Origin: CAVQCA01 sp963763115
GTDB lineage: Bacteria > Pseudomonadota > Gammaproteobacteria > UBA9214
Direction of reading: 5' to 3'
NCBI GenBank assembly: GCA_963763115.1
Contig: CAVXNM010000012.1
Span: forward strand, 1-64,000
Length of the DNA stretch: 64,000 nt
Of the stretch, positions 54,136-62,854 are shown one piece after another. The notes beneath the pieces are model-generated. The model ran no database searches. It was given only the letters and a program-made list of their open reading frames with translations, and was not told the origin of the DNA. The translations under genes and the position numbers were made by a program. Each line of letters opens with the position of its first letter. Positions within the stretch are counted from its first letter, which is position 1.

Positions 54136-55163
54136 TATTGCCTTGGCAGCTCTTGTTCTGCGATTCGGATGTAGCCCGGATTCTAACAAACCCGGGTGCC
54201 AGTATCAGTATACGAATGGTTCGGACGCTGTTCGCCGTAGCTTGTAATACCTCGTCAATTGATGTCAACAGACCCTGGACATGAGCCACTGCTGTTCCCC
54301 GGTTACTCCAGTGCGGTCCTGCGTCCACCCGGGTTTTCCCGCCTCGGACTTTGCCCTTTCATGGTAGACAGGGATTGATCAGCAAGCCTGATACCTGACT
54401 AAAAGCCTGCAATCCAGTGGCAGCAGTGGTGTGTATATAAGACGGATAGGGTTTCATCGAGCTCTCGTCAGTGAGCGATCACCCTCGCGAACCTGTCAGG
54501 GTAGTAACGGGGTTTCATGGATCACGAAATCAGGGTGACGACCAGGTAGCTATGCAGGACCTGACAGGTTCTGCATACCTTCGATGTGCATCGTGGCGGG
54601 TGGATGTCGCTATTCCGGGTGGTGGAACTGCATGGCGGATCAGCCTTATTTCCGCAGAAAATTAGACGCTAAGGGAGGTTGGCATACGTGTAAAACCCTG
54701 ATAGCATCAAGGCATTGTTTTTAATTGATATTCACCTGCAATAAGTTTAATAATAGTAAGAACGGGATCGAATGGTCCGAAAAAAGCTTTATTTTTACAA
54801 TAAGTTGTTGATGAAGGATTAGTGCGCATTGTCAGGGTCAAGCTTACCGATGGTCTGCCAAACGCCATGCTGGACAAGCCGGCGTCGACTCGCCTGGCGG
54901 CCCGGATACCTACAGAGTCACAGCTCGGACGGTGTGGCGCACCCGATGGCCTCTGTGCGTTAGCGCTCGATCATATATCACGAGTATTTTTCGACATTGG
55001 GATCGATAGCCCATGATTTTCCTGCATCCGGCTCATTCATTGATGAAATGATCGGTACTGCACGTACTGGTGATCGATGTTTCCGGAGTACTGGCAATGT
55101 TAAATCTGAATTCTTCGGCATTCAGTCACCAGCTTTATTATCTGCTTTGAGCGGAGGTAAACC
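54136..55163. other. Roughly 1-kb gap upstream of the WD40 gene
   Basis: No credible gene. Frames at 54471-54665 and 54822-55016 lack a family or a ribosome site. An AT-rich stretch at about 54700-54800 could hold promoters for the WD40 gene. A peptide precursor or small RNA cannot be excluded. Confidence 0.45.
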
Positions 55164-57044
55164 ATGCAACTTCAGCACGCCAAACAACACGAACAACTGC
55201 AAGACACCAGGCAGAACGATAACAGCCGGTTTGTCCGGCACCGCGGGCCGGTTACCTGCGTAGCAGGAATTCCGAATCGCAATGCTGCGGTTACCTCCGG
55301 TTACGACGGTGCGGTGGGGTACGCCGATCTCGACGCGGATACCTTGGAATTGATGGGCTATCATGACCATCTCACCAACAAGATCACCGTCAATGACACA
55401 GGTACCAGAGCCGCATCGTGCTCCTCCGATTACACGGTCTATATCTGGGATCTGGCGACACGGCAGATCGAACGCATTTTGAAAGGTCATAGCGATGACG
55501 TCGAGGATTTCGTATTTGTCGATGACAGCCGTGGTGTCTCCGTATCGCGCGACTGGCGGATCATCGTGTGGAATCTGCTCACCGGGGCCGCTTTACACAT
55601 CATCGAGGGACACGACAAGGATGTGCTGTCGGTGGCCGTCGACAACGGGTGCATTTATACATCGGGTGACGACATGACGCTGCGGGTCTGGGACCTGGAA
55701 ACCGGCAAGCCGATCCGTATGTGGGGACCATTCGAGGATGAAACGGACAGCTGCGCGATCGACCCCGGTCATGGCCGCGCAATACTGGGTTGCGACGACG
55801 GTGTCGTGCGGGTATTCGATATCGAAACCGGGGCGCCGGTCGCGGAGATCGAGGCCCATTCTTCGGGTATCAAGCGGGTTACGGCATCTCCCGTCACAGG
55901 CGACATCCTGTCGGCGGCCTACGATCAGCGCATCCTGGTATGGGATGCAAACGACATGAGTCTGAAGCTGACCCTTGAATTCCGGCCTTCGATCTGGGAG
56001 CGCTCCTTCAACTGGACGTCGGACGGCGCGCGGATACTCGCCGGCACGTTCGATGGCACCGTGCTCGTCTGGGATGCTGCAACCGGCAAGTGCCTGGGCG
56101 AAGTCGGTGAGCGCGGCGAGGGCAACGCGTGTTTCAATGATGTGAGTGGAACCGGCACCGGTGAAATTCTCACCGTGAGCGACGACGGCCTGCTGCGTCT
56201 GGGTCGATTGACACCCACGGAGGCGAAATGGATCGCGGAAATCGAGCCGAAGTCTGGCCGGATACTCGCCAACGCGATCACCATAGACGCGGAATACGCG
56301 ATGGCGGTGAGTGGCGCTCACAACCAGGCGTTGCACCTGTTCGACTATGACGGCCAGACCCTCAGCGGGGAGATAGAAGTGCCGCTCGGGGAGGGTCCCA
56401 TCAACTGCGTTCGCATCTCCCACCACGATGGTCATGAGCGGGAATGTTTTGTCGCCTGCTACAGCGGCGCCATAGTGCGCGTCAGCCGGAAGGGTGAAAT
56501 CCTGGGCAAATTCGCCGGAAATGACGGAGCGGTCAAGGCGGTACGACTGCACCCGAGCGAGAAAATTGGCGTCAGCTGCAGCGCTGATAATAGCCTGCAT
56601 TCGTGGGATTTCGACGGCAACCGCTTGCACAGCTTCCTCGGGCACATGGCGATCGTCGACGACGTCGATATCGATCCGACCGGCACCATGATTGCCAGTG
56701 TTTCCAGGGACTTCACGATGAAAGTCTATCGCCTGGATGACGGCAGCATGGTCGGGTCCTATTCCCTCGGGCGCCGCTCACCCAAGGCGGTGTGCTTCGT
56801 CGATAAGGACACGGTTATTGTGACGAACTACTGGGGCTCGCTGTTGCGCTTCGATGTGACCAGCGGTGATACGCTGGTCCGGCATATCGCCAAGAACGGC
56901 ATCAGCGCGCTGGCACGTTGTGGTGACCACCTGGTGGCGTCGTCCTATGACGGCGCGCTTTACCTCGTGGACCCGGTGACCCTGGAGCCGATCAACACGC
57001 TGCGCAGCATGACCCAGCGTCTGATGCCGAGCGCCCTGATCTGA
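55164..57044 (+). CDS. WD40-repeat protein, probably two seven-bladed propellers
   Basis: 626 residues with GGAGGTAAACC before the ATG and no signal peptide. WD-type blades recur every 40-45 residues, with endings such as SSDYTVYIWDLATR, SRDWRIIVWNLLTG, GDDMTLRVWDLETG, AYDQRILVWDANDM, TFDGTVLVWDAATG, SADNSLHSWDFDGN and SRDFTMKVYRLDDG. Thirteen or fourteen blades fit a double propeller. WD40 proteins act as binding platforms and are rare in small-molecule loci. One is known (as recalled) in the toxoflavin locus, where GTP cyclohydrolase II also occurs. Cytoplasmic scaffold is the likely role. Confidence 0.87.
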   Translation: MQLQHAKQHEQLQDTRQNDNSRFVRHRGPVTCVAGIPNRNAAVTSGYDGAVGYADLDADTLELMGYHDHLTNKITVNDTGTRAASCSSDYTVYIWDLATRQIERILKGHSDDVEDFVFVDDSRGVSVSRDWRIIVWNLLTGAALHIIEGHDKDVLSVAVDNGCIYTSGDDMTLRVWDLETGKPIRMWGPFEDETDSCAIDPGHGRAILGCDDGVVRVFDIETGAPVAEIEAHSSGIKRVTASPVTGDILSAAYDQRILVWDANDMSLKLTLEFRPSIWERSFNWTSDGARILAGTFDGTVLVWDAATGKCLGEVGERGEGNACFNDVSGTGTGEILTVSDDGLLRLGRLTPTEAKWIAEIEPKSGRILANAITIDAEYAMAVSGAHNQALHLFDYDGQTLSGEIEVPLGEGPINCVRISHHDGHERECFVACYSGAIVRVSRKGEILGKFAGNDGAVKAVRLHPSEKIGVSCSADNSLHSWDFDGNRLHSFLGHMAIVDDVDIDPTGTMIASVSRDFTMKVYRLDDGSMVGSYSLGRRSPKAVCFVDKDTVIVTNYWGSLLRFDVTSGDTLVRHIAKNGISALARCGDHLVASSYDGALYLVDPVTLEPINTLRSMTQRLMPSALI

Positions 57045-57089
57045 GTCGGACTCGGGTTCGGGCGATGCAGCTGACAATATCAATATCCC

Positions 57090-57833
57090 ATGTCTACAGG
57101 CACAAGGTTCGTCATACTTGCGGCGCCGAGAACGGGGAGCAACCTGCTGTGCACGCTGCTCGATTCGCACCCGGAAGTGTTATGTCATCACGAGCTCTTC
57201 AATCCGAATGGGATCTTTTATGCGCTGGAATATCGCGACGGCTCTCTGGATCTCGGCAGCATGGAAGCGCGCGAACGGGATCCGTTCGGGTTTCTGCAGC
57301 GCATATGGGAACATCCGCAGGGCGCATCCTGCATCGGGTTCAAGATGACACGGGAACAGAACGCCGCCATTATGCAGAGCCTAATCGAAGATCCCGGTGT
57401 GTTGAAGATTCTGCTGCACCGCAGGAACCGGCTGAAGACATTTGTCTCCGAAGAGCTTGCAAGGCAAACGGATCGATGGGAGGTCTATGCGAGGGACGAA
57501 CTTGCAACCGATACGCCCAGACTGCATGTCGATGTCGAGTCGTTCATGGCGCATTGCGAACTTAACGAGCGCTTTTATCAGGAGATTCAGCATGCATTGC
57601 GATCCGGGCGGCAGCCCTGGATCGAAACAGCGTACGAAGATATCCTCGCCACTCCCGAGCATGTCCGCCTGCTCGAGTTCCTGGGGGTAGAGGCAACACG
57701 AGCGAAACTTTCGCAGTCCAGCATCAAACAGAGTGACACGGATCTACGCACCCACATCGAAAATTTCCGGGAGCTCGAACTGGCCCTCGAAGGCAGCGAA
57801 TACCTGGCGGAACTGTACGATTACGAAAACTAG
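57090..57833 (+). CDS. Stf0-like sulfotransferase
   Basis: 247 residues. The phosphosulfate-binding loop FVILAAPRTGSNLLCTLLDS followed by HPEVLCHHELFN is at the N-terminus, as in Stf0-type trehalose or lipid sulfotransferases. ILLHRRNRLKTFVSEELARQ is the 3'-phosphate-binding strand and helix. It would transfer sulfate from PAPS to a hydroxyl, and is from a different subfamily than the protein at 51846. It lies 45 bases after the WD40 gene and before a methyltransferase on the same strand. Confidence 0.8.
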   Translation: MSTGTRFVILAAPRTGSNLLCTLLDSHPEVLCHHELFNPNGIFYALEYRDGSLDLGSMEARERDPFGFLQRIWEHPQGASCIGFKMTREQNAAIMQSLIEDPGVLKILLHRRNRLKTFVSEELARQTDRWEVYARDELATDTPRLHVDVESFMAHCELNERFYQEIQHALRSGRQPWIETAYEDILATPEHVRLLEFLGVEATRAKLSQSSIKQSDTDLRTHIENFRELELALEGSEYLAELYDYEN

Positions 57834-57916
57834 CGGGCTGATTGGCACGCGTCTATGCGGACCTCTGCAAGCGTGTCTCAACCGCACTTTGAAGTGATAA
57901 CCCTGAGAGAAACACT

Positions 57917-58639
57917 ATGCCTGTGAATACATTGCTGAACAATGATTTCATTACCTCGATGCTAACAGTCGATGACCCCTGGTGCTCGAGTCATGGCTCG
58001 GACAACGGTTCCGAGGATCTCAGTGCAGGGCTGCTTTACTACGCGCTTGCCTATTCCGCCAGGGCGCGCACCTGCGTTTGCCTGGGTTCCGGTGGCGGGT
58101 TTGTGCCGCGTCTCATGCGGCAGGCGCAGCGGGATTTGAACATTCCGGGCGCACGCACCTTCCTGGTGGACGGTGCCCAGCATGTGACCAAGGAACGCAA
58201 GGACGTCTGGGGTACTCCCTACTGGCTCAAGGAGGATTCCACCTTTCGCAAGAACTATCCGGAAATCGAGATCGTGCTGAAACTTACCGAAGATGCGTTT
58301 AACGAGGTATTCGTACCCGGGAAGATCAGTATCGATTACCTGCACATCGATGCAGATCATCACTATGACGGTGCAAAGCGGGACTGGGACCTGTACCGCA
58401 CCCTGGTGCCCAATAATGGCGTGATCACATTGCACGACACGACAAATTACCGTGATCCCTGCGGCGTTCCGCAACTGGTGGACGAGATTCGGGAGAGTGG
58501 AGAGTACGATATTGTCAATTTTCCGCTTGCCTATGGTACGGCTATTGCCAGGAAGATTATGAGTGTCGAAGAAAACATAGCGGCCTCAAAAGCGAGTCGA
58601 TCTTCCCCACCCGGCCCTGAACGACAGAAACAGGCTTGA
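57917..58639 (+). CDS. Class I methyltransferase, Methyltransf_24/CmcI-like
   Basis: 240 residues. The SAM-binding strand and loop read RTCVCLGSGGGFVPRLMRQA (about 51-70), followed by ARTFLVDGAQHVT, the metal-associated DYLHIDADHHYDGAKRDWDL (about 139-158) and GVITLHDTTNYRDP. This layout matches Mg-dependent O-methyltransferases of the cephalosporin-hydroxylase/Methyltransf_24 group. Substrate unknown. GAGAGA precedes the ATG. Fourth of a plus-strand run with the WD40 and sulfotransferase genes. The tail after residue 220 is low complexity. Confidence 0.78.
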   Translation: MPVNTLLNNDFITSMLTVDDPWCSSHGSDNGSEDLSAGLLYYALAYSARARTCVCLGSGGGFVPRLMRQAQRDLNIPGARTFLVDGAQHVTKERKDVWGTPYWLKEDSTFRKNYPEIEIVLKLTEDAFNEVFVPGKISIDYLHIDADHHYDGAKRDWDLYRTLVPNNGVITLHDTTNYRDPCGVPQLVDEIRESGEYDIVNFPLAYGTAIARKIMSVEENIAASKASRSSPPGPERQKQA

Positions 58640-58643
58640 CCGC

Positions 58644-58748
58644 ATGTTCATCGACGATCTCGCGGCTTATGGTTTTTTCAGTAGTGAACCATGGCACCGG
58701 CGTTTGCAACACGTATGGGCCAAGCCGGCTGGAAGAGCAGCCGGTTGA
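58644..58748 (+). CDS. Possible 34-residue peptide or remnant
   Basis: ATG frame MFIDDLAAYGFFSSEPWHRR continuing LQHVWAKPAGRAAG, five bases after the methyltransferase stop. It has no ribosome site and no recognised family. It could be a true small peptide, a decayed gene end, or chance. Confidence 0.2.
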   Translation: MFIDDLAAYGFFSSEPWHRRLQHVWAKPAGRAAG

Positions 58749-58905
58749 TATAGATGCTGGTGTCAGCGATGGGCAGTACTGGGCGTGTCAGGTTATGTGA
58801 TTCCTGTATCAGCACGCAAAGGGATTCGTGTCACGGCGTGCGACAGTGGTGTTATTCCAGAGGCGATGCCTTTTGACGATTAGCAGGCAGTCTGTCGATG
58901 CATTG

Positions 58906-59427
58906 ATGTCAGCGAAGCGAATTCTGGTGCTCGGATCCTGCGGTTCCGGCAAGACATTTCTAACCCGTGAGTTAAGCCGCATCCTTGATTTGCCGGCGGT
59001 TCATCTCGATGCCAGTTTCTGGCATCCGGGCTGGGTCAGCACGCCACAGCCGGAATGGCGACGTGTGGTGGCCTCTCTGATCAGGCAGAACAGCTGGATT
59101 ATGGACGGTACCTATGAATCGACCCTGGACCTGAGGATCCCGGCAGCCGAAGTGATTATCATGGTCAATCGCCCGCGCTGGTCCTGCCTCTGGGGGGTGG
59201 TTAGCAGGAGCCTGACCTATCGAAATAAACCGCGACCCGATGCGCCACCCGGCCAGCCCATCGACCTCGCGTATCTGCGTTATATATGGAAGTATCCGGT
59301 GCGAACAGATACTCTGGTCCGTGAACTCATCGACAAGCATGGTCCGCAGATACCTGTTGTCAGACTCGATAAGCGAGAGAGTGTCGAGGCGTTGTTATCA
59401 GCCCTGCAGGCAGTACCGGCTGGTTAG
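58906..59427 (+). CDS. P-loop kinase, adenylate kinase/topology-modulation type
   Basis: 173 residues from ATG 58906 (MSAKRILVLGSCGSGKTFLT). Walker A GSCGSGKT, then AVHLDASFWHPGWVSTPQPE, WIMDGTYESTLDLRIPAAEV and IIMVNRPRWSCLWGVV, the FlaR/DNA-topology-modulation subgroup of small kinases. The open frame upstream to 58828 is not convincing. It phosphorylates a nucleotide or small alcohol. In this cluster it could act on a pathway intermediate. It ends the plus-strand run, and the next gene is convergent. Confidence 0.8.
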   Translation: MSAKRILVLGSCGSGKTFLTRELSRILDLPAVHLDASFWHPGWVSTPQPEWRRVVASLIRQNSWIMDGTYESTLDLRIPAAEVIIMVNRPRWSCLWGVVSRSLTYRNKPRPDAPPGQPIDLAYLRYIWKYPVRTDTLVRELIDKHGPQIPVVRLDKRESVEALLSALQAVPAG

Positions 59428-59811
59428 CAGGCTGCGTCGTTGGACGGGGTGCATACGGACGCGTTACGGGGCAATGACAAGGTGCGGGATTACAGGTCCG
59501 ATTGCACGTGCCGGAAGTCATAACATCTTGTAACCTGCAGTCAGGCAACGTTTTTTCAGGTCCGGCTCATTCAGTCCGGAAAGCAGCTTATAAAAGCTGC
59601 AGGCGTATTCGAAAGCGTGATCAAGCCCGGGTCGTACCGGTTTTCTTTGTGCCCAGTATCCGTGGTCCAGCGGTGTCAGTGAAGAGGGCGGGTGATCGGG
59701 GATACGTCGATCGGTTTCGTTTGGCCAGCGTCGCATGGTCATGATATACATGCGGGCGCACTGGGCAAAATTCAATACACCCGGGGCTGTTAATACGCGT
59801 GTTAACAGGCC
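59428..59811. other. Convergent gap
   Basis: Between the kinase and the 506-residue gene, whose ends face each other. No gene, clear bidirectional terminator or repeat seen. Confidence 0.45.
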
Positions 59812-61332
59812 CTAGAGTCGTATTTCGTGTTTGAACAATCGACATGGCTTCAAGTAGTCGTCGCCATCAATCAGATAACGCTCCAGGTATGCTCCGGCTC
59901 GAACATGGTTGACGTTGATATTGTTGTAATCGGAACCATAGATAAAAATGTCCGGATTGCACCCGACCAGCTCAGTTAGCCAGATATCGTAGATTTCCTT
60001 GCGTTCATCCGCTGTATACAGCCAGTTGCTGTAAATCGTGAAAAATGCATTGCTCCACCAGATTGCTGCATTTGGTCGATTGTCTATGGCTGCTAGCAGA
60101 TTGTTCCTGTCCGTCAGGAGATTGCAGTGGACATACTCGTGTCGGATCCCGCGGAATGCTGCCCAGTGTTCCTTGATAATCGATTCACCGCCCCACTTTT
60201 CGATCTCATTACACCACAATTGCTCCAGATCGCCCCAGGCAATTTCATCAGGTGACAGACCCGCCCAGAGCTGATAGAAAACTTTGCCGGGCGGAAATTT
60301 CCTCATCAAGTAGCGGACAAACCGGGGGAAATCATCTCCATCCCACTCGGAGTTAATCATCTTTCTGATTTCCAGTGCAGTGGTGCTGTAGTCGTAAAAC
60401 ACCATGCGGGTTGTCTCGTCAAAACCCAACGCGTGCAGCATCATGTTGGGTTTAAATCCGGCGGTGACCGAGTAAAGCGAGCTAAGCGGCGGCTGGAAGC
60501 CTTCCGGTTGCTCGAGCACATCCTGATACGACTCAAGGTTGAAAAGGAATACGCCCTTTCTCGACTCCTTTACCTGGGAGTCTATGGATTCCAGGAAGCG
60601 CTGTTGCCCGCTTGACAGCCCGGCATTCGTTTCCGTTCGGGAAAAATCGCTCAGCTCGCTGTCAAGATATCGGGAGAAAAACAGCATCTTTTGCTCGGAC
60701 GGGTCGAACAGACTTATGCGACTGCCGTCGATGGACTTGTTAAAATTGAATACGTTTAGTCCGGCGTGCAGGCTGGCATTGATGAAACTCCAGCCGGCGT
60801 GGCGGGGTATCACGCTTTCCTTTGCCTGCAGGGTTTCCAGTGAGTGAAACCGGTCATTATCCGGGGCAGGCTCCATGTTAACAGCCGGCTTGATTACTTC
60901 AACGGCCTGGGTGAGCGGGGGGTGGCCAAACTCGGGTTTGCCCAGTGCCGCATAGTGCCGCAGGTCTACGAGCAGGCAGTCATCGTCCAGGCCAAACCAT
61001 CCCGATTTGTCCCATATGATCGTTCCGGTTACCAAAAAATCATGGGTATTAATCCACTGACTGAGGGCGGTCTGGAAATCGACCTGTTCCCAATGTGCGG
61101 GAATCCAGGTCTCGCCAATTACGTGTCCATATGACTGCACGAGACAGTGGCTGTAACCGAGTTGCAGAGCCTCGCTGAGTAACTTTTCGAGTGAATCATT
61201 TTCCAGGATGATGTCGTGGTAGCCAAAACGCGACCAGGAAATCGTGAAATTGCGGAATTTCTCGGCCAGTCGATTCCCGAGAATCCTGCTGGAGGTATCC
61301 AGCAAGCCGAATACAACACCTTCAATGTACAT
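59812..61332 (-). CDS. 506-residue protein of unknown family
   Basis: Begins MYIEGVVFGLLDTSSRILGN with GGTGGGGA upstream; no signal peptide and no transmembrane segment. Notable stretches: GLDDDCLLVDLRHYAALGKP (an Asp-rich turn), HAGWSFINASLHAGLNVFNF, MVFYDYSTTALEIRKM, and a C-terminal third rich in Trp and Tyr (FRGIRHEYVHCNLL, WWSNAFFTIYSNWLYTADER). The spread of aromatic and acidic residues suggests an enzyme, but no known catalytic motif is clear. It follows the RibD-reductase and RibA genes on the minus strand, only 33 bases after the former, so it probably belongs to the same operon and pathway. Confidence 0.6.
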   Translation of the reverse strand: MYIEGVVFGLLDTSSRILGNRLAEKFRNFTISWSRFGYHDIILENDSLEKLLSEALQLGYSHCLVQSYGHVIGETWIPAHWEQVDFQTALSQWINTHDFLVTGTIIWDKSGWFGLDDDCLLVDLRHYAALGKPEFGHPPLTQAVEVIKPAVNMEPAPDNDRFHSLETLQAKESVIPRHAGWSFINASLHAGLNVFNFNKSIDGSRISLFDPSEQKMLFFSRYLDSELSDFSRTETNAGLSSGQQRFLESIDSQVKESRKGVFLFNLESYQDVLEQPEGFQPPLSSLYSVTAGFKPNMMLHALGFDETTRMVFYDYSTTALEIRKMINSEWDGDDFPRFVRYLMRKFPPGKVFYQLWAGLSPDEIAWGDLEQLWCNEIEKWGGESIIKEHWAAFRGIRHEYVHCNLLTDRNNLLAAIDNRPNAAIWWSNAFFTIYSNWLYTADERKEIYDIWLTELVGCNPDIFIYGSDYNNINVNHVRAGAYLERYLIDGDDYLKPCRLFKHEIRL

Positions 61333-61365
61333 TAATTCCCCACCATCCTGTCAGCAATTTTTCAT

Positions 61366-62130
61366 TTATCCATCTGCAGCAACTGCGTTATCGAGAACCA
61401 GGCGACCCCATACCAGCATGTCATCTCCAAGCCGTTCATATTCAACATCGGTCAGACAGGGTCTGGAGGTGGGCCGCACACAATTCAGGGTTTCAACCGC
61501 GCGGACGCCGCTTCGGCCAAAAAATTTGGGCGCGATGGTCAGCACCAGCTGGTCCCCCAGACTTTCAGCCAGTACGCTGGAGATTACCTTTGCACCACCT
61601 TCGATCATCAGGGAGTTCACATTCTGCTCCCGCAACCAGCGAAACAGTTCAGTCAGCAGTATCCCGCCACCACCTGCTTCGGGAATTCGTACTACCCTGG
61701 CGCCTGCTTTGACCAGTATCGATTCACGCTCGTCGCTGGCTCCCGGCAATGTGGCAATAATTACCTGTTGTTCGATTTGCTGAAGCAGTTTTGCGTGTGG
61801 TGGGGTCCTGAGTTGTGAGTCGAGAACAACCGGAATCGGGTTTTCACCATCCACGTGACGAACTGTCAAGCTGGGGTCGTCGACGAGAACGGTGTTAATT
61901 CCCACCAGAATGGCATTGTGCATGGCCCGCAGTTGATGTGTTATCAATATGGACTGATCACCGCTGATTGCGGTCGGTATCCCTTTACTGGCGGAGATGC
62001 AACCATCCAGGCTTTGTGCGTATGAAAGGGTGACGGCGGGGCGCGGGATTTCCCGTTCCTTTCGCTCTGCCCTTGCTAGCGTTTCCCTGACGGATCGGAT
62101 AATAGCGGATTCATTGACAGCGCTGTTCAT
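61366..62130 (-). CDS. Standalone RibD C-terminal reductase domain protein
   Basis: 254 residues from ATG 62130 (a TTG at 62145 is possible). RibD reductase signatures: PAVTLSYAQSLDGCIS (about 34-49), LRAMHNAILVGINTVLVDDP and SLTVR, and LMIEGGAKVISSVL. It lacks the N-terminal zinc deaminase of bacterial RibD. VTLSYAQSLD is close to fungal Rib7 and archaeal reductases that reduce the ribosyl chain of the GTP cyclohydrolase II product before deamination. Located between RibA and the 506-residue gene on the same strand. Confidence 0.85.
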   Translation of the reverse strand: MNSAVNESAIIRSVRETLARAERKEREIPRPAVTLSYAQSLDGCISASKGIPTAISGDQSILITHQLRAMHNAILVGINTVLVDDPSLTVRHVDGENPIPVVLDSQLRTPPHAKLLQQIEQQVIIATLPGASDERESILVKAGARVVRIPEAGGGGILLTELFRWLREQNVNSLMIEGGAKVISSVLAESLGDQLVLTIAPKFFGRSGVRAVETLNCVRPTSRPCLTDVEYERLGDDMLVWGRLVLDNAVAADG

Positions 62131-62182
62131 TAATCCCGGCCGCAAGAACAGGCGTTCTCGGTTTTCGATATGCTGGACTGGC

Positions 62183-62776
62183 TCAATACAGGTGATTCAT
62201 TTTTTCTCTTTTGATATTGATATAGCCCCTGTTGTGGTCATTGGGCTCGATAATGATGGGTATCCGGCGCCTGATTTTGATGCCATATTTCTGTAATTCA
62301 TCAAGTTTCAGTGGGTTGTTTGTAATAAGGTTGATGGACTTGACTTTGAAAGCATCGAGAATTTTCCCCGCTATCTCGTAGCTACGCTGATCAATCTCTA
62401 AACCAAGGTCAGTATTGGCTTCAATGGTATCCCGACCTGTATCCTGCAAAGCATAGGCACGGATCTTATTGAAAAGGCCGATTCCACGGCCCTCCTGTCG
62501 CAGGTAGATGACCATCCCGATGCCGCGCTTTTCGATGTGGTCCAGTGCCCATGCAAGCTGCTCGTTGCAGTCGCATTTCAGTGAACGAAACACTTCGCTG
62601 GTGATGCATTCCGAATGTACCCGTACATCCAGGTTGTCTGCATCCAGCACCGTTCCTTTGTATATGACTACGTGCTCCCTGCCTGAGTCATCCTTGACGA
62701 CTCGCATCAGGAATTCTCCATGGCTGGTAGGTAACTTGGCAGACTCGGTGAATGTAATTCCAAAATTATTCTTCAT
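62183..62776 (-). CDS. ribA: GTP cyclohydrolase II, standalone
   Basis: 197 residues opening GTP to 2,5-diamino-6-ribosylamino-4(3H)-pyrimidinone 5'-phosphate. Zinc ligands lie in HSECITSEVFRSLKCDCNEQ (about 54-73), the catalytic region is IYLRQEGRGIGLFNKIRAYA (about 94-113), and VKSINLITNNPLKLDELQKY closes the fold. It is not fused to RibB and stands with a reductase-only RibD, not with ribE, ribH or a full ribD, suggesting a pathway other than riboflavin supply. The start is at 62776. Its first codons are duplicated upstream with a broken start (62799-62854). Confidence 0.92.
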   Translation of the reverse strand: MKNNFGITFTESAKLPTSHGEFLMRVVKDDSGREHVVIYKGTVLDADNLDVRVHSECITSEVFRSLKCDCNEQLAWALDHIEKRGIGMVIYLRQEGRGIGLFNKIRAYALQDTGRDTIEANTDLGLEIDQRSYEIAGKILDAFKVKSINLITNNPLKLDELQKYGIKIRRRIPIIIEPNDHNRGYINIKREKMNHLY

Positions 62777-62854
62777 AGGGCATCACTATATCTTTAAGGG
62801 TAACTTGGCAGACTCGGTGAATGTAATTCCAAAATTATTCTTTATAGGGCATCA
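62730..62854. repeat. 69-base tandem duplication of the ribA 5' end
   Basis: Bases 62730-62785 recur at 62799-62854 (56 bases, one mismatch, offset 69). The inner copy holds the ribA start and about 15 codons. In the outer copy the mismatch turns ATG into ATA, and its frame meets a TAG before the real start. The outer copy thus encodes nothing but could affect transcript or translation. Confidence 0.85.

Noticed and set aside
55593..56645. 350-residue minus-strand frame
   Set aside because: Antisense to the WD40 gene, whose repeating blades prove the coding strand.
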